A stretch of DNA of 64,000 nucleotides from Asparagopsis taxiformis (GCA_030407315.1 JALQPE010002318.1:23619-87618), one strand, 5' to 3'; positions 32,804-42,589 are shown, numbered from the stretch's first letter. Notes: generated from the sequence alone by a model not told the origin. Program-made: numbers and translations.

Positions 32804-34460
32804 ATGGCAGGGCTAAGTCTGCCGGAGATGGTCGAAGTGGGCATGACCGTAGAGGTACTGTGGCCGGTCGTGATCTGGGGCACGCGCAAGAAGGAAAACC
32901 CAACAAATTCTTGGTGGAAAGCGTGCGTGCTCGAGATTTGGTGCAATGGCATTGAAAATTGCGGGCGCATCGAGTACCATGAGAGCTTTGGTCATCCACG
33001 CACGATTTGCGTAGTTCGCTTTCTGGAAGGAAAACTCGTGGATTATGGCTCTCCGTCACGCGACGACTCGGTACAAATGCCGTCTATGAACCTGAAATGG
33101 CGCATTGCAAACGCATCAAATCCGACGGAAGATGTTCAACTAGCTTCTGCGTCAGGCAAAACGACACGCGGTGCACGTCACACTGCAGCCGCTGAAAGCT
33201 CGCTGCTCGCACAAAAAATTGCAGCTATGAGTCGCCAGCTCGACGACGTCCAGAGCTTGCTGCGCGAACACACGGATCAATGGGCAGTGATTGCCGATTG
33301 TGAATCATCTCGCGTTTCGACAGACGTCGCGCAGGTACCGCTCATGCGGAATTTGGCACAACTTTATGAAAAGGGCTGCCAGCCGAACAGCGAAGAGGCA
33401 AGCGTAAGGTACAAACGCTGCGCATTGGCGGAAGATATCACGTCCGGACTTCAGCTGGGAAAAAAGTATCGCGATGCGGATGGCAGCGAAAGAGACTATG
33501 AACAAGCAGTGGCGCTGTTTCGTCGCGCAGCAGCCTCGGGATCGCTGGAGGCCAAGGTTCATCTCGGAAACATGTATGAGAATGGACATGAAGTGCAACA
33601 GGACTTGAAAAGGGCGTACGCCCTTTTCAAGTCCTGCTGCAACGTTGCAATTGTATCGGGAGGCAGCGGATGGAGGACTAGCAGTCGGCAGAACGAATAT
33701 TGCAATCATGTACGAGACGGGACACGGCGTGGAGATGGACGAGGCGCGTGCAGCACAGTTGTACGAAGAGGGAATTATGGGCGGCGATATCTCGGCAAAG
33801 AATGATCTTGGCGTCATGTTTGAGGAGGGATGCGGCGTGCAGAAGGACATTGCAGAAGATTTTCGACTGTACAAGTCGGGATCTGATTACGGAGACGCAG
33901 ATTGTATGAACAATCTCGCGACGCTGTACGACAATGGAAATGGTGAAGGGACTGATAAGAAGCGCGCTTTTGAGCTGTATGAGCGGTCAGCGCAGAGTGG
34001 GAATGCGTTTGCAATGTACAATTTAGCATGCATGCTGGAGAACGGCGAGGGCATTCGACGGGATTTGCGACGTGCGGTAACGCTGTATGAATCGGCGGCA
34101 CGCAAGGGGAATGTCGCAAGTAAGACGAGTTTAGCAGAGATGTATACATCGATATATCGAGGCAGAAAGGGTATTGATGTGGATTTCGTATAAGCGAGAG
34201 CGCTTTATGAGGAGGCGGTCCAGAAGTTTGACGTGGACGCGATGTGTAGTCTGGAAAAGATTTACGAAACTGGGCTGGGTGTCGCGGTGGACTTGAAGAG
34301 GGCTTGGCGATTGTACGTTGATGCGCACTTGCATGGTGCTATTGAGGGAACGTGTGGGATGGAGCGGTTGGATCAGATCAAGGATGGCGTTGAGGTGAAA
34401 GAGGAGCGCAAGATGGACGCCGCTGTAGTAGTAAGTAAGCGGAAACGCAGTGGACGTAGT
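32804..34460 (+). pseudogene. Tudor-like + Sel1-repeat protein, broken
   Basis: From ATG 32804 the N-terminus (VGMTVEVLWPVVIWG, WWKACVLEIW, LKWRIANAS) resembles that of the 462-aa protein at 8543. A linker with a short coiled coil follows. Sel1-like repeats then run with the usual pattern, for example AKVHLGNMYENGHEVQQD, AIMYETGHGVEMDEARAA, NNLATLYDNGNGEGTDKK and YNLACMLENGEGIRRD. Sel1 repeats are helical protein-protein interaction modules. The frame is broken at 33600-33641 by a palindrome and again by a TAA at about 34191, after which the repeats resume (KIYETGLGVAVDLKRAW) to 34460. It is probably a captured host gene. Confidence 0.75.
33594..33641. repeat. Fold-back palindrome interrupting the Sel1 frame
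   Basis: A 34-bp perfect palindrome (GGACTTGAAAAGGGCGT and its reverse complement), extending to 48 bp with one mismatched pair. The left arm is coding (QQDLKRA) and the right arm is its inverted copy. The Sel1 frame then resumes in another phase (LYREAADGGLAVG). Confidence 0.9.
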
Positions 34461-35096
34461 TAGCAACGTACCATCCATGATCAACACTGAAAACTGAGTT
34501 CAATTCTCCGAATTATTTCGTGTAGTCGCCAAAGTTTTGCTTTCATCCGAAATGTGGAAATACACGAATTCATGTGTGCCTTTGACGAGTATTCCACGTC
34601 GCAGTACGACATCGGTTGGGCATGGCGCTGAAGAGCACAAATGTCCCGATGAACGCCATAGATTTCAGCTCTTTACGACGCGCTGCTTGTGTCATGGGTT
34701 ACTCACTGCTGTTAACAGTACCACGTGCTGTTAACAGCACCTACGCCCAATTGGGCGTAGGTACTGCTATTGACCATCTGTGCTTGGAATGTATGGTAGG
34801 AAACACCAATTCAACGATGGGAACTGAGTTTGGACCTTTACCAAGACGGCATCCAAGCGGAGACATGTCTCGTCCGATTCCGGCATTTTTTGAACAAAAT
34901 AACATTGAGATCTAAGAAAACTAGAAACCAACCTCGCCCACCACATCATCCTGATCAACCCGTCGGAAGTCGATCTCGCCCTCATCACAATGCCGCTCAA
35001 TACAGCATTTCTGCCAGCTACAGCTTGCATCTTTTGATCGAATAGAAACAGCGCATTTGTGAAGAGGTTCAAACCAGCCCAGTCAACGCAGATCGT
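34461..35096. other. Gene-free stretch with short palindromes
   Basis: No convincing gene. Two adjacent palindromes lie at about 34729-34765: GTGCTGTTAACAGCAC and CCTACGCCCAATTGGGCGTAGG (arms CCTACGCCCAA / TTGGGCGTAGG). Confidence 0.6.
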
Positions 35097-35643
35097 GTGC
35101 AATTTAGAAGTCGCGTCTGCACGCGACTATGCGCTCAGCCGACAGCATGCGCAACATCAGACGCTGGTGACAACAAGCAGGAAGAACGTGATCCGTACGT
35201 TCTGAACGAGAAGGAGCTTGCAATTGCTGGTGAATTTCCCCCCGAGATCCCCTGGCTGAACAAAGTGGTTTTGACGGGTCGGCTGGAATGCGACCCGGAA
35301 TTGAAGCAAATGAGGCCAGATTTCAATGTATGCAAGTTCTCGATGGCGGTGGAGAATACGTGGGATCCTGATTGGGGGCCTGATCAGGAGAGGAATAGTT
35401 GGTATGATGTGAAGCTCTGGGCCCAGAGCTCCACGTCATACCAACTATTCCTCTGGGTCTCCGGGTGACAGAGCTGCGTCGACAGCGAAGAAGGGGCTCC
35501 GAGTTGGTATTTCAGGCGGAATTGGTATCAATTCATGGACTAGTGCCGATGGTGAAACAAGGACCAATATTGTAGTTACAGCTGAGTCGTTTGAAATTCT
35601 GCAGTCGCGGTCGGAGCCGTCCCCTGGCCTCTCCAATGGTTCT
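35097..35643 (+). pseudogene. Organelle-type single-stranded DNA-binding protein (SSB), broken
   Basis: The frame includes WLNKVVLTGRLECDPELKQ, FNVCKFSMAVENTWD and NSWYDVKLW, the strands of a bacterial/organellar SSB OB fold. After a palindrome at 35391-35452 the family resemblance resumes with KKGLRVGISGGIG, INSWTSADGETRTN and VVTAESFEILQSR, matching the end of the OB domain. The left end has no ATG (the open stretch starts at a GTG), so the N-terminus, possibly a transit peptide, is missing or unannotated. SSBs of this type act in plastid or mitochondrial DNA maintenance. It is a captured, non-functional host gene fragment. Confidence 0.7.
35391..35452. repeat. Fold-back palindrome interrupting the SSB frame
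   Basis: A 62-bp palindrome, 29 of 31 pairs matching, centred on CTCTGGGCCCAGAG. The right arm is the inverted copy of the coding left arm. It removes or displaces the codons between the WYDVKLW strand and the KKGLRV strand. Confidence 0.9.
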
Positions 35644-36477
35644 TAGCGCAGTAGAAGGGACGCGTACCATCGCAATTACAACGAAAGCCGGGTAGAGCCT
35701 GATAACAAGCTAAATGACCTGCAATTCTAACTATTTTGTTCCAAGCCAAACCAAAATATAATAAAGCCTATGGAAACTGTCAACCAAGTTAGCTATAGCT
35801 AACTTGTTATAACAAAAGTGAATTGATAGAGACTGTTTAAACTTTAGTGTTGGACTCGCTCGTAATACAGCAGGTAAGCCTCGCTGTTCAGAACACCATT
35901 CCATAGTCTGTTACGCATTGTGATATTGAGTACAATTCCTTCACATTCTTTGGCAGCCGTGTATATGTATAACACGCAGCGCGGGGAGAGAAGTGTCCTC
36001 AAGACGAGCTGCTGACGTTCGAAAGTGGAATTGTGTCATTTGTAAACATATCAACGGTCAATGAACCGTTTCTCTGGGCATCTACGAAAGCAGCACAGTG
36101 TAGTACTTATGCAAGGTATTTATTGTCTTTATTCTCATTGAAGTCTTTACAATCGATAGAACTAATACATAAACTCCCCTAAATTAATCTAAGCCTCAAA
36201 CTGTGGCTGGAACTGACAACGTGCAGCGGCAGTGATTCATTCAAAATGTTGGAAAGTTGATCCTATCGTGTGAATGTGTGACACAAATCATCGTTCCCAT
36301 CTGAGTGCGGTCTATCTGCTCTCCTCTAGAACTTATACTCCCTCGTACTAACTTCCCTGCATCCAACTATCAGTAAAGCTCCCGCACAATTACTATAGTC
36401 GTATACTACACACCATTCCAATATTTATCTTCACATTAACACTATGCCCCTTATTTCCTCTCAAGTCCACTCCACCA
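35644..36477. other. Gene-free stretch in inner CACTA
   Basis: AT-rich, no recognisable gene or RNA. A short inverted repeat AGTTAGCTATAGCTAACT lies near 35789. It leads into the right subterminal repeats. Confidence 0.5.
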
Positions 36478-36840
36478 GACAGTGTTGTGAACCAATGCAC
36501 GGTACTACCCGCAGACAATACAATTTGCTATCTACACTACTGTCTACAGATTTCCCCAGACAGTGCAGTAATACAATACAATGCACTGCCTCAGACAGTA
36601 AAATGTACTGTCTGCACATACTGTCTGGCGGCAACACTTCCGGACAGTAAAATTTACTGTTCTGGACAGTAAATTTTACTGTTTTTGGTACTGTCCAGAT
36701 TTCGTGCCAGTTTATTGCTGCAGCAGTATTCTGAAATTTCCAGACAGTAAATTTTACTGTCTCCGCGCACTGTCTTGGCCAGACAGTAATTTTTACTGTC
36801 TCAGACAGTAAATTTACTGTCTGTTTTCATTCTCAACACC
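36478..36840. repeat. Right subterminal repeats of inner CACTA
   Basis: Many copies of ACAGTAAATTTTACTGT and GACAGTA half-sites in both orientations, the mirror of 21105-21740, ending in TCTCAACACCGTAGTG. Confidence 0.85.
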
Positions 36841-36848
36841 GTAGTGTT

Positions 36849-38183
36849 GAGGACAGTCAAAATGCGATATCGTATGGTTTTTCGTGTTCGTCCACCTGGC
36901 TCCGGTACTTCATGTAACTTCCTGAAACATGGATGAGGTGAGGAATGCCAGGAGTTTTCTTTCCGTACAGCTTTCTCAAGTATGTCATATATTTCACACA
37001 TGCTGTAGCACCACTTTTGCGCGCATGTCTTTAGACTTATACCACCATCTCCTTTCCTACGTTTCCACATCGTCCACATTGCAGTGAGCTCTAGAATGAC
37101 AAGTTTGGTGTCCACCGAAGCTTTTCGAAACGCAGAAGCGAATAGGACGTCCACAGTGCATCCCTGCATATTCTTCGAGTCTGGCGGACTAGTTTCAGTT
37201 GCAAATAGACTTGGGATAGCTGACCAATGTTCGAACGCCGGGTTATTTACGTCTCCGAAGCCCTGCGCAATCGAAACGTACTTCATCATGATTCCTTCCT
37301 GACAACCTAGAATGACCTTGTTCTCGACTACAACTTTTGTGCACACATTTACCTTCGCCTTCATCAAGCCCTTCATCATCATGAACTTCATGACCGTACA
37401 GACGTGGTCAGCAATAGAAACTTCTATCACGTCATGAGTCTTTTCGTTCAGCTTCTGCGATATTCGCATCACTTCAAGAGGATGAAACATTTCACGGGTT
37501 CCAGGTGGTCGGATGAAGTCAACGCTAATGCTTCTCAGTCTCCATCGATCAGCAACTGTCGGTTTGTTTTCCACAATCGACTGCAAAGCGCTGATACGAT
37601 GACCTCCATCAATGCACTGCAGTTTCTTCCGTCCGTCTGACCCCATTGTTTCACAGATGGTCATTCGGGTGCCAGTTTCCAGAAACCCCTCGGTAGATAT
37701 TTTGCTGACCAGATCGCGCACTCTGGCCTCCTGCACAAGACGAGAAGTTGATTCCGGTTTGGCAACATCTAGCGGATTGATCATTTTAGGTTCAGTCCTG
37801 CATTCGACAATGTTGATGTCAATCCCCATCACAGACTCTTCTGATGCTTCCATGCCATCAGGACTCCCCTCGCCTTCACGGACGTTAGACCTCTCCCTGT
37901 TTTTCGATTTCACCGTCCCAGGAGTAGATGGAAAGCGTAGAGAGTTTTTCCCAGATGGTGATATATCGCCAAGGGTTTTTGCTGCCTCTATCATGGCAGC
38001 GTCTGCTACCTGAATGGGTGTCTGGCTATCTGCCGTCTCCCTTCCCGCTGCAGACGGAGCCCCTCCATCAGCAGAACCTCCGGAGGGTGTTTTATCACTG
38101 CCTACCGTCGTTGCAAGTCTCTCTGCAACGCTTTCGACGATATCCTTTGGTTCCGCAGCGCGCTCAGTGTCGCTTCCGGCCAT
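36849..38183 (-). pseudogene. Second ParB-like/dioxygenase gene, 5' part (interrupted by inner CACTA)
   Basis: ATG at 38183. 445 codons remain in frame up to the TT duplication at 36847-36848. An acidic N-terminal region (about 110 residues) precedes a ParB/Srx-like domain with IDGGHRISAL near residue 190. A helical middle region follows, similar to the 957-aa protein (FATETSPP, QGCTVDVLFASAFRK). Read as the sequence stands, the frame runs about 15 codons into the CACTA end and stops at 36801. The 3' part is at 18894-21086. If transcribed now it would yield a truncated ParB-like protein without the oxygenase domain. Confidence 0.85.
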
Positions 38184-38887
38184 TGCAAAGATTTGGACGC
38201 GTAGAGAAGCCGTTCAGGATGACAAAGACACCTTTTCTCTCCGACTACACGATCAAGAGATATTCCTCTTTCAAGGTGGTATTTGGCGGGAAACGATCTC
38301 CCTACACGTTTAAACGTGAAATATCAGTTATTGATTCACCTTCCACACGCTCCAATTGTATTCGGCCATCTGTCATTCCTCGACGGACTTCCCACACACA
38401 ATTCCTTCGTTCCCAAAACCATCCCATTGCCATGAATCATAGTACTCCACTTGTCACTGGAGCCAGAAAACTATACCGGGTATTATTTTCCACTTCATTG
38501 GCCAGGTGCCGGCTCCCCATTGGCCAGCAGACAGCCATCAGTCACAATACTCCACTTGTCACTGGAGCCAGAAAACTATACCGGGTATTATTTTCCACTT
38601 CATTGGCCAGGTGCCAGCTCTCCATTGGATTATGCGAACTCAACTTTGTGGAACTAGGAGTCCTGCAACTCGCGGCTCCATCTCTAGTACCAATGGCGTC
38701 ATACGTACGTAAGTGCGTACGCTCTTCGCAAAATACACTTTATTTGTGGGCATGGAACAAAATCCCACTCTATTCTTCAAACGACATGTACAAATTTTGT
38801 ATAGCATTTGTTGGAAGACTTGATCAGGACTGCTGCTAAATGAATTACGAAAGTTTACTGATGTATTAAACACTGTGCTGGAACACT
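38184..38887. promoter_or_regulatory. Tail-to-head spacer with two palindromic modules
   Basis: Between the start of the second dioxygenase gene and the 3' end of the transposase. Two tandem units of about 106 bp (about 38433-38640) share CTATACCGGGTATTATTTTCC, GGCCAGGTGCC and CCATTGG. Here the left half of the core is degenerate (ACTATACC) while the right half-sites are kept. Confidence 0.65.
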
Positions 38888-41473
38888 CTATGCTGAACGT
38901 GGTGGGTATCCATCTTCTCTAGTTAAGACGCTCACTTCACCACCAGAAAGAATATCACTATTGTGCTCTACAATGCCACTTTGTCTATCGTATGAACAAA
39001 CTCCTGACTCGCAGTTATGTACGTGCAAAACTTCTCGGACCCTGTCGTTCATTTCAACGTGAACTATAGTATCATTCCCACCTTTCCGGTACATACCGTC
39101 TCCAGTGCATGTCAAGGGAATGCAGACAGCATATGGAGTTTTCTGCTTCCATTTCTTTGCCTTCTTCTCCTCTCCTTGCCCTACCACAATAAAAAAGGAC
39201 AATGTGACGAAAAGGACACGTCTGGAACATGTGAATTCCTCCATGCTCGTCCTGCTATGGGCGGGTACTACTATACCAGCATCATACCATCCATCTTTGC
39301 ACACTGCTTGAATGATGCTTCCAGGTTCAGCACGCCCTAACCTCGATTCGCTCTCAGATCCCTCATGACTAATGCGCACTCTTTGTGCAGCAGTGAGCCA
39401 CCATAGTCGTTCACCATGTTGAGACCCGTTTACCTGTCTGGTTCTGAGAAAAGTTTCAGAAGCTTTACGTATCCTTGCCATCATGACGGTTTCTTCTGCC
39501 GGAACATTTTTCGCGTCTTCAACAGATTCCCCTCGCCACCGCGTGATTGGACAGTGGGTGCTCACCATAGTACTGCTCCTCTCTGATATGAGATGGAATA
39601 CAGGACTTAAGAAGCATCTTTTTGCTGCCTCTTCTGTCGCATGTGGACTCTCCGAAATTCCTTTTCCTAGTGCAAAATACACGCGTCTGCAATCGGCAGA
39701 CGTCCATTGTTTTGTATTGTGACTTACCGCACCCAGCGTGATGGCTATTCGTGCGAGCCAGTCATCGGCCATGATGAGCTCCATTGATGACAGATGTTCA
39801 TTCTTATGGTTCGAGTTTCGAACCCCTCTTTTAAGAGGCTGGTGCATTCTCTCGAATAAAAGCTCTTCCACATGTTTCGCAGCTCCAAAAGCTGGTAATG
39901 TATGTACGCAAAATTCTATCAACCGATGCAAGTTCGGTTTGTCCAGATGTTTCATTGCAATAGGATCCTTCTTGCATACCTCATGCAGTTCTTTCATATA
40001 GTCTGAAACAAGAGCTAGAATGTGGTCATGACGTCCGCCATTCTCGGCCTCGAACCTCCTGGTTGACTCAAGTCCATCTATCCACCATGTTGGGATGAAT
40101 CGAATGCTGGCAACAACCATTTGAAACTTTTTCAGCAAACGAAGAATACGTTCAAGTTTTTCATACCCGTCCCAAGAGTTCCCGATGACGATACGAAATG
40201 CCGAATAAAATGCTTGGGGAGCTACAACGAGAACAGCGAATATATCGCTCATGTTCATCGATAATAGGTAGTTCTGCCCGAATACCTGACTCTGACTACT
40301 CAAACAGAACATTCGGAGGGTATTCAGTAGAACTGTTTCCGCAACATTTCGAAGTACAGGTGTTGCTGCGGTGATTGTCGCATTCATCACATCTTGAGCC
40401 AGTCCGGAGAGCAGATGGTCTGGGGCAACTACAGCAGAGCGATATGGATCGAATTGACAAGGAACAACTGGAACTCCTTCTTCGTTTGTAGGAACTCCTC
40501 TCCGCACACGATTAAGGGATTCACTCAAATTATGGAGTGCCTTATTCTCAATCGGATCTAGGCTTAGTCCAAGAACTTTGAGCTGATCTTGCGATGCGAC
40601 TTCCCTCACAAGCTTGTTTCGGTGCATTCCTCGGGCATGCGTACTCATCTGACTGTTTAGCAATGCTGTGTATGCATTTCGTGAACCTCCACTGCTGCTC
40701 ATATCTTGCTTTTCGAAAATGCAGCTATGGCATGGTGTATTACTGGTGTGACCACGGACATCCAGAGTATGCGAAACAGCTGGGTAATCTCCGATAAATC
40801 CAACAGGATCCAGGAATATGACCACATCTTCTCCATTTGCATCTTTCGCTGGAAAACCGTCTGTACTTCCCTTCACAATGTCGGGTACAACTCTCTCAAT
40901 TACAACATTTGTTGAAACTCCCGGGGGAACGAATCCAAGAACGCGGACTGCGTGGAAGCTTGCTCTCTTGCTTGGCTGTATGCCTAATGGAAGCATATAG
41001 CAGCCACCAAAACTTCCTTTCCGGCTTGTGAATGGCTGGAAGTCATCAGCATATAGCAGAAATCGGTATACGATATATTTCCTGCCATCTGAAAGATTCC
41101 CCTCACTGCAGGCATCCATACGTTTAGAGCCGGGGTGCCATCTAGACCTCTTGTCTGGAGCTCCTATGAGCTGGACGTCTTTCACCCGAATTTGTTCGCG
41201 ATGTAGCTGCCCAGTTGCTCCCCTTGTGGAGCAAATGAGAAAAGTCGCATGTTCAGAGCGTCCCTTTTTCAGATGTCTGTTCACGAGTAGTAACTCTTCA
41301 AATGTGCTCCCATCAGACTTACTTTTTGGCCGAAACAGAGTGATAGCGTCACCTGCCCGAATATCATTGTTGCAATGTTCTCCGTCGAGCGTTGTGGTGG
41401 AGACGACACGCCTCGCATTTCTTTTCTCAGTTTCTTCCATTGCATCGATTTGCGGGTCTATCACATCTTCCAT
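38888..41473 (-). CDS. CACTA/Plavaka-type transposase, catalytic part (861 aa)
   Basis: An RNase H-like DDE transposase of the CACTA/Plavaka/KDZ group. The first Asp is in FLLYADDFQ (residues 143-144), the second in GFIGDYPAV (229), followed by a CHSC zinc-like pair, and the Glu is at 541 in LFERMHQPLKR. The spacing and the GDYP...C..C and FE.MH..LK blocks are those of this superfamily. The segment around residues 1-110 has a strand-rich stretch (RVKDVQLIGAPD) of unknown role. It is preceded in the same frame by the 368-codon ORF at 41483, with only TAA plus three codons between. It probably mobilises the giant element through the GGCAGTAAATTTTACTGCC subterminal sites. Confidence 0.85.
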   Translation of the reverse strand: MEDVIDPQIDAMEETEKRNARRVVSTTTLDGEHCNNDIRAGDAITLFRPKSKSDGSTFEELLLVNRHLKKGRSEHATFLICSTRGATGQLHREQIRVKDVQLIGAPDKRSRWHPGSKRMDACSEGNLSDGRKYIVYRFLLYADDFQPFTSRKGSFGGCYMLPLGIQPSKRASFHAVRVLGFVPPGVSTNVVIERVVPDIVKGSTDGFPAKDANGEDVVIFLDPVGFIGDYPAVSHTLDVRGHTSNTPCHSCIFEKQDMSSSGGSRNAYTALLNSQMSTHARGMHRNKLVREVASQDQLKVLGLSLDPIENKALHNLSESLNRVRRGVPTNEEGVPVVPCQFDPYRSAVVAPDHLLSGLAQDVMNATITAATPVLRNVAETVLLNTLRMFCLSSQSQVFGQNYLLSMNMSDIFAVLVVAPQAFYSAFRIVIGNSWDGYEKLERILRLLKKFQMVVASIRFIPTWWIDGLESTRRFEAENGGRHDHILALVSDYMKELHEVCKKDPIAMKHLDKPNLHRLIEFCVHTLPAFGAAKHVEELLFERMHQPLKRGVRNSNHKNEHLSSMELIMADDWLARIAITLGAVSHNTKQWTSADCRRVYFALGKGISESPHATEEAAKRCFLSPVFHLISERSSTMVSTHCPITRWRGESVEDAKNVPAEETVMMARIRKASETFLRTRQVNGSQHGERLWWLTAAQRVRISHEGSESESRLGRAEPGSIIQAVCKDGWYDAGIVVPAHSRTSMEEFTCSRRVLFVTLSFFIVVGQGEEKKAKKWKQKTPYAVCIPLTCTGDGMYRKGGNDTIVHVEMNDRVREVLHVHNCESGVCSYDRQSGIVEHNSDILSGGEVSVLTREDGYPPRSA

Positions 41474-41482
41474 ATTTGATTC

Positions 41483-42589
41483 TTATTGTTCTTCTCCGGT
41501 TGCAAGATAACTTGCAATGATGATAGCTTCAATTCTCCAGTCACTCCTTGCTGTAAAACTTCTTCTGCTCCTAGAATTCTTTCCAGTTTCGATGTTCTTT
41601 CCCTGTTTCGTTCTGGCTCCTCCCAGCTTAGCCACCAGGGCCTCTTGATTTGTCGTCGGCATACATATGATCCTCAACTCGTCTCCATGTCGGGCGTATA
41701 CCTTTCTGTGCATCTTGTGACCGTCATGATCTGATGCACTTACCGAAATGCGATGGAATGGGTCATTCAGAACAGCTGAACGGCATTTGACAATGAAAGA
41801 GTTTTCAATACTTTCTGAAGCAATTTGATATGCTTCATCTTCTCTTTCATCACTACTATCCCTTTTACTAGACTTTATGCAGTCCAGAATGGGTCCGGTC
41901 TGTATATCCCTTTCCGCCCATGTGCTCGGTAGCACGACTCGTACCGATGTAGTACAATGAGCTCTACGGCTACTAGACAGTCCTGGAGATATCTTTCCAA
42001 GCCTAGAGCCGCTTTTTGTTACATCTATTTCACACGTTGTATCCATGCTTTGTGGGAAACATGTTTTCAGAATGAACGGTAAAATGACTTTCCTCATGTA
42101 TGAGTCGCTGGGTGCTTGATCCGAAATGTCCCGCTTGAAATTAGACATCTCACGCATACCTTCATAGTCCTTGCGTTTCATCCGTAGCGTTCCACTAAGC
42201 AATATTATTGCAGAGAATACTGGCCAGGTCAGCAGTTTATCCACAAGTCCGCGGTCATCTTCCGCTGCCTCTTCTCCGTCGTGGTCATCACAGCTCTCGG
42301 CCGAGCTTTCCTCAGAGCCTATCGTTTCTTCTTCTCTCGTAACTTTTCCAGCCTCAAAAAATGCAATGTGATCTTCTCCATTGCCACTAGAAATATTCTC
42401 GTCTTCAGCAGATGCTTTTCCGACGTTTTCGTCCGGTATATCGGCGTGAACCTCGAATGTTTCGTTCGAAACTAGCGGGGTTTCCCCATTTTCGTGCCTT
42501 GTCCCACTTTCGTATGGGATTGGCAATGATTCAAACCTTCTCCGGGTTCTTCGAGGTGTACCTTTCTTCCGAACAGCTGTTCGTTTCAT
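41483..42589 (-). CDS. N-terminal part of the transposase, ends at an in-frame TAA (368 aa)
   Basis: ATG at 42589. A basic N-terminus (RKKGTPRRTRRRF), an acidic Ser-rich stretch, and then LTWPVFSAIILLSGTLRMK with SDSYMRKVILPFI, which resemble the region preceding the catalytic domain in transposases of this group. The stop TAA (41485-41483) is followed in the same frame by codons for E, S, N and then the ATG of the catalytic ORF. One frame of about 1233 codons is thus cut by a single stop. Possibilities are a CAA-to-TAA nonsense mutation, readthrough, or two proteins. Confidence 0.7.
   Translation of the reverse strand: MKRTAVRKKGTPRRTRRRFESLPIPYESGTRHENGETPLVSNETFEVHADIPDENVGKASAEDENISSGNGEDHIAFFEAGKVTREEETIGSEESSAESCDDHDGEEAAEDDRGLVDKLLTWPVFSAIILLSGTLRMKRKDYEGMREMSNFKRDISDQAPSDSYMRKVILPFILKTCFPQSMDTTCEIDVTKSGSRLGKISPGLSSSRRAHCTTSVRVVLPSTWAERDIQTGPILDCIKSSKRDSSDEREDEAYQIASESIENSFIVKCRSAVLNDPFHRISVSASDHDGHKMHRKVYARHGDELRIICMPTTNQEALVAKLGGARTKQGKNIETGKNSRSRRSFTARSDWRIEAIIIASYLATGEEQ

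Larger units (their letters stand above)
21087..36846. mobile_element. Inner CACTA element (15.76 kb), non-autonomous, nested
   Basis: Left end CACTACGGTGTTGAAAAG at 21087; right end, reverse complement, CACTACGGTGTTGAGAAT ending at 36846. It is flanked by TT (21085-21086 and 36847-36848). Subterminal palindromes of GACAGTAAATTTTACTGTC type fill 21105-21740 and 36478-36840. No transposase gene is inside. It contains a broken dioxygenase copy, palindromic repeat blocks, an extra CACTA end at 27340, and broken host-like gene pieces (LPMO, Tudor-like/Sel1, SSB). The exact restoration of the interrupted reading frame on removal fixes both ends and the 2-bp duplication. Confidence 0.9.

Noticed and set aside
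36801..38183. Complete 460-aa ParB-like protein ending at 36801
   Set aside because: The last 15 codons lie inside the inner CACTA terminus; the original gene continues at 21086.
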